NCBI GenBank assembly: GCA_964428895.1
Contig: CAYRZU010000127.1
Span: 1-5,768 of the forward strand
DNA length: 5,768 bases
From: HyVt-337 sp964428895
Lineage (GTDB): Bacteria > Planctomycetota > Phycisphaerae > SM23-33
Reading direction: 5' to 3'
Part shown: positions 5,490-5,768 of the stretch, one piece after another
Position numbering within the stretch: the first letter of the stretch is position 1
Layout of the letters: each line of letters starts with the position of its first letter
Notes under the pieces: model-generated
The model's input: only the letters and a program-made list of their open reading frames with translations
Told to the model about the DNA's origin: nothing
Databases searched by the model: none
Program-made: the position numbers and the translations under genes

Positions 5490-5768
5490 ATGGCAAGACG
5501 CATGGTCATGATGGACGGCAATTCGGCCGTCACCCACGTAGCCCACAAGATCAACGAAGTGATCGCGATCTACCCGATCACCCCCTCCAGTTCCATGGGT
5601 GAAGTCGCCGACGAGATGAGCGCCCGCGGCGAAGAGAACATCTGGGGCACCGTTCCGCAGGTCGTGGAAATGCAGTCCGAGGGCGGCGCCGCTGCGGCCG
5701 TCCACGGCGCGCTGCAGACCGGCTCGCTGGTGACCACCTTCACCGCTAGCCAGGGCCTGCTGCTGATG
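5490..5768 (+). CDS. nifJ: Pyruvate:ferredoxin/flavodoxin oxidoreductase, N-terminal 93 residues (3' end outside window)
   Basis: The enzyme oxidatively decarboxylates pyruvate with CoA to acetyl-CoA and CO2, passing electrons to ferredoxin or flavodoxin through TPP and iron-sulfur clusters, in the cytoplasm. The visible part belongs to the N-terminal pyrimidine-binding TPP domain. It includes DGNSAV near the start, YPITPSS (28-34), NIWGTVPQVVEMQSEGGAA (50-68) and TTFTASQGLLLM at the window end. In the Desulfovibrio africanus enzyme T31 and E64 line the active site; here the matching residues also fall at T31 and E64, so the start is very likely right. The full-length single-chain enzyme is about 1,150-1,200 residues, so about 8 percent is seen. 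The 161-base spacer and the absence of frame overlap suggest that it is transcribed apart from the YdjM-like gene. Confidence 0.96.
   Translation, partial: MARRMVMMDGNSAVTHVAHKINEVIAIYPITPSSSMGEVADEMSARGEENIWGTVPQVVEMQSEGGAAAAVHGALQTGSLVTTFTASQGLLLM

Noticed and set aside
5463..5705. 80-codon minus-strand frame opposite the pyruvate oxidoreductase start
   Set aside because: The plus strand has an unmistakable oxidoreductase N-terminus with active-site residues; this is its antisense shadow.

Overview
The window is GC-rich bacterial DNA that looks like it comes from a planctomycete, probably of the Phycisphaerae type. The main evidence is the long minus-strand protein. It starts with a LEPR-XLL motif (HLEPRLLLDGG), which is typical of planctomycete secreted proteins, and continues with GLUG repeats, dockerin loops, an Ig-like fold and a LamG domain. 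A second secreted protein with a golvesin/Xly-type C-terminal domain fits the same picture. This assignment is inferred from protein families, since no rRNA or other marker gene is present.

Layout, left to right. The plus strand opens with the last 144 codons of a DegT/DnrJ/EryC1-type aminotransferase (1-437). A perfect 15-bp hairpin (467-500) separates it from a convergent 780-residue surface protein on the minus strand (519-2861). A gene-free stretch of 347 bp follows, holding the ribosome-binding site and a weak promoter candidate for that protein, plus the terminator hairpin (3137-3175) of the next gene. That gene (minus, 3209-4645) encodes a 478-residue exported protein with a helical/TPR-like N-terminal half, coiled coil, Pro/Lys/Gln linker and golvesin-type C-terminal domain. 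A divergent promoter region (about 4646-4812) separates it from a plus-strand YdjM-like (DUF457-type) membrane hydrolase (4813-5328). The plus strand ends with the first 93 codons of a pyruvate:ferredoxin/flavodoxin oxidoreductase (5490-5768), which indicates anaerobic or fermentative pyruvate metabolism.

The five genes do not form one operon. Each has its own terminator, promoter or long spacer, and the strand changes twice. The two minus-strand genes are both predicted to be extracytoplasmic and carry modules usually linked to carbohydrate or surface binding, but nothing shows that they work together.

The most interesting point is the architecture of the 780-residue protein. Its LamG domain appears to sit inside a split Ig-like domain, and its two dockerin-type modules are internal rather than terminal. 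I found no CRISPR array, transposon, tRNA, phage or defence genes, and nothing that amounts to a clearly new multi-gene system.
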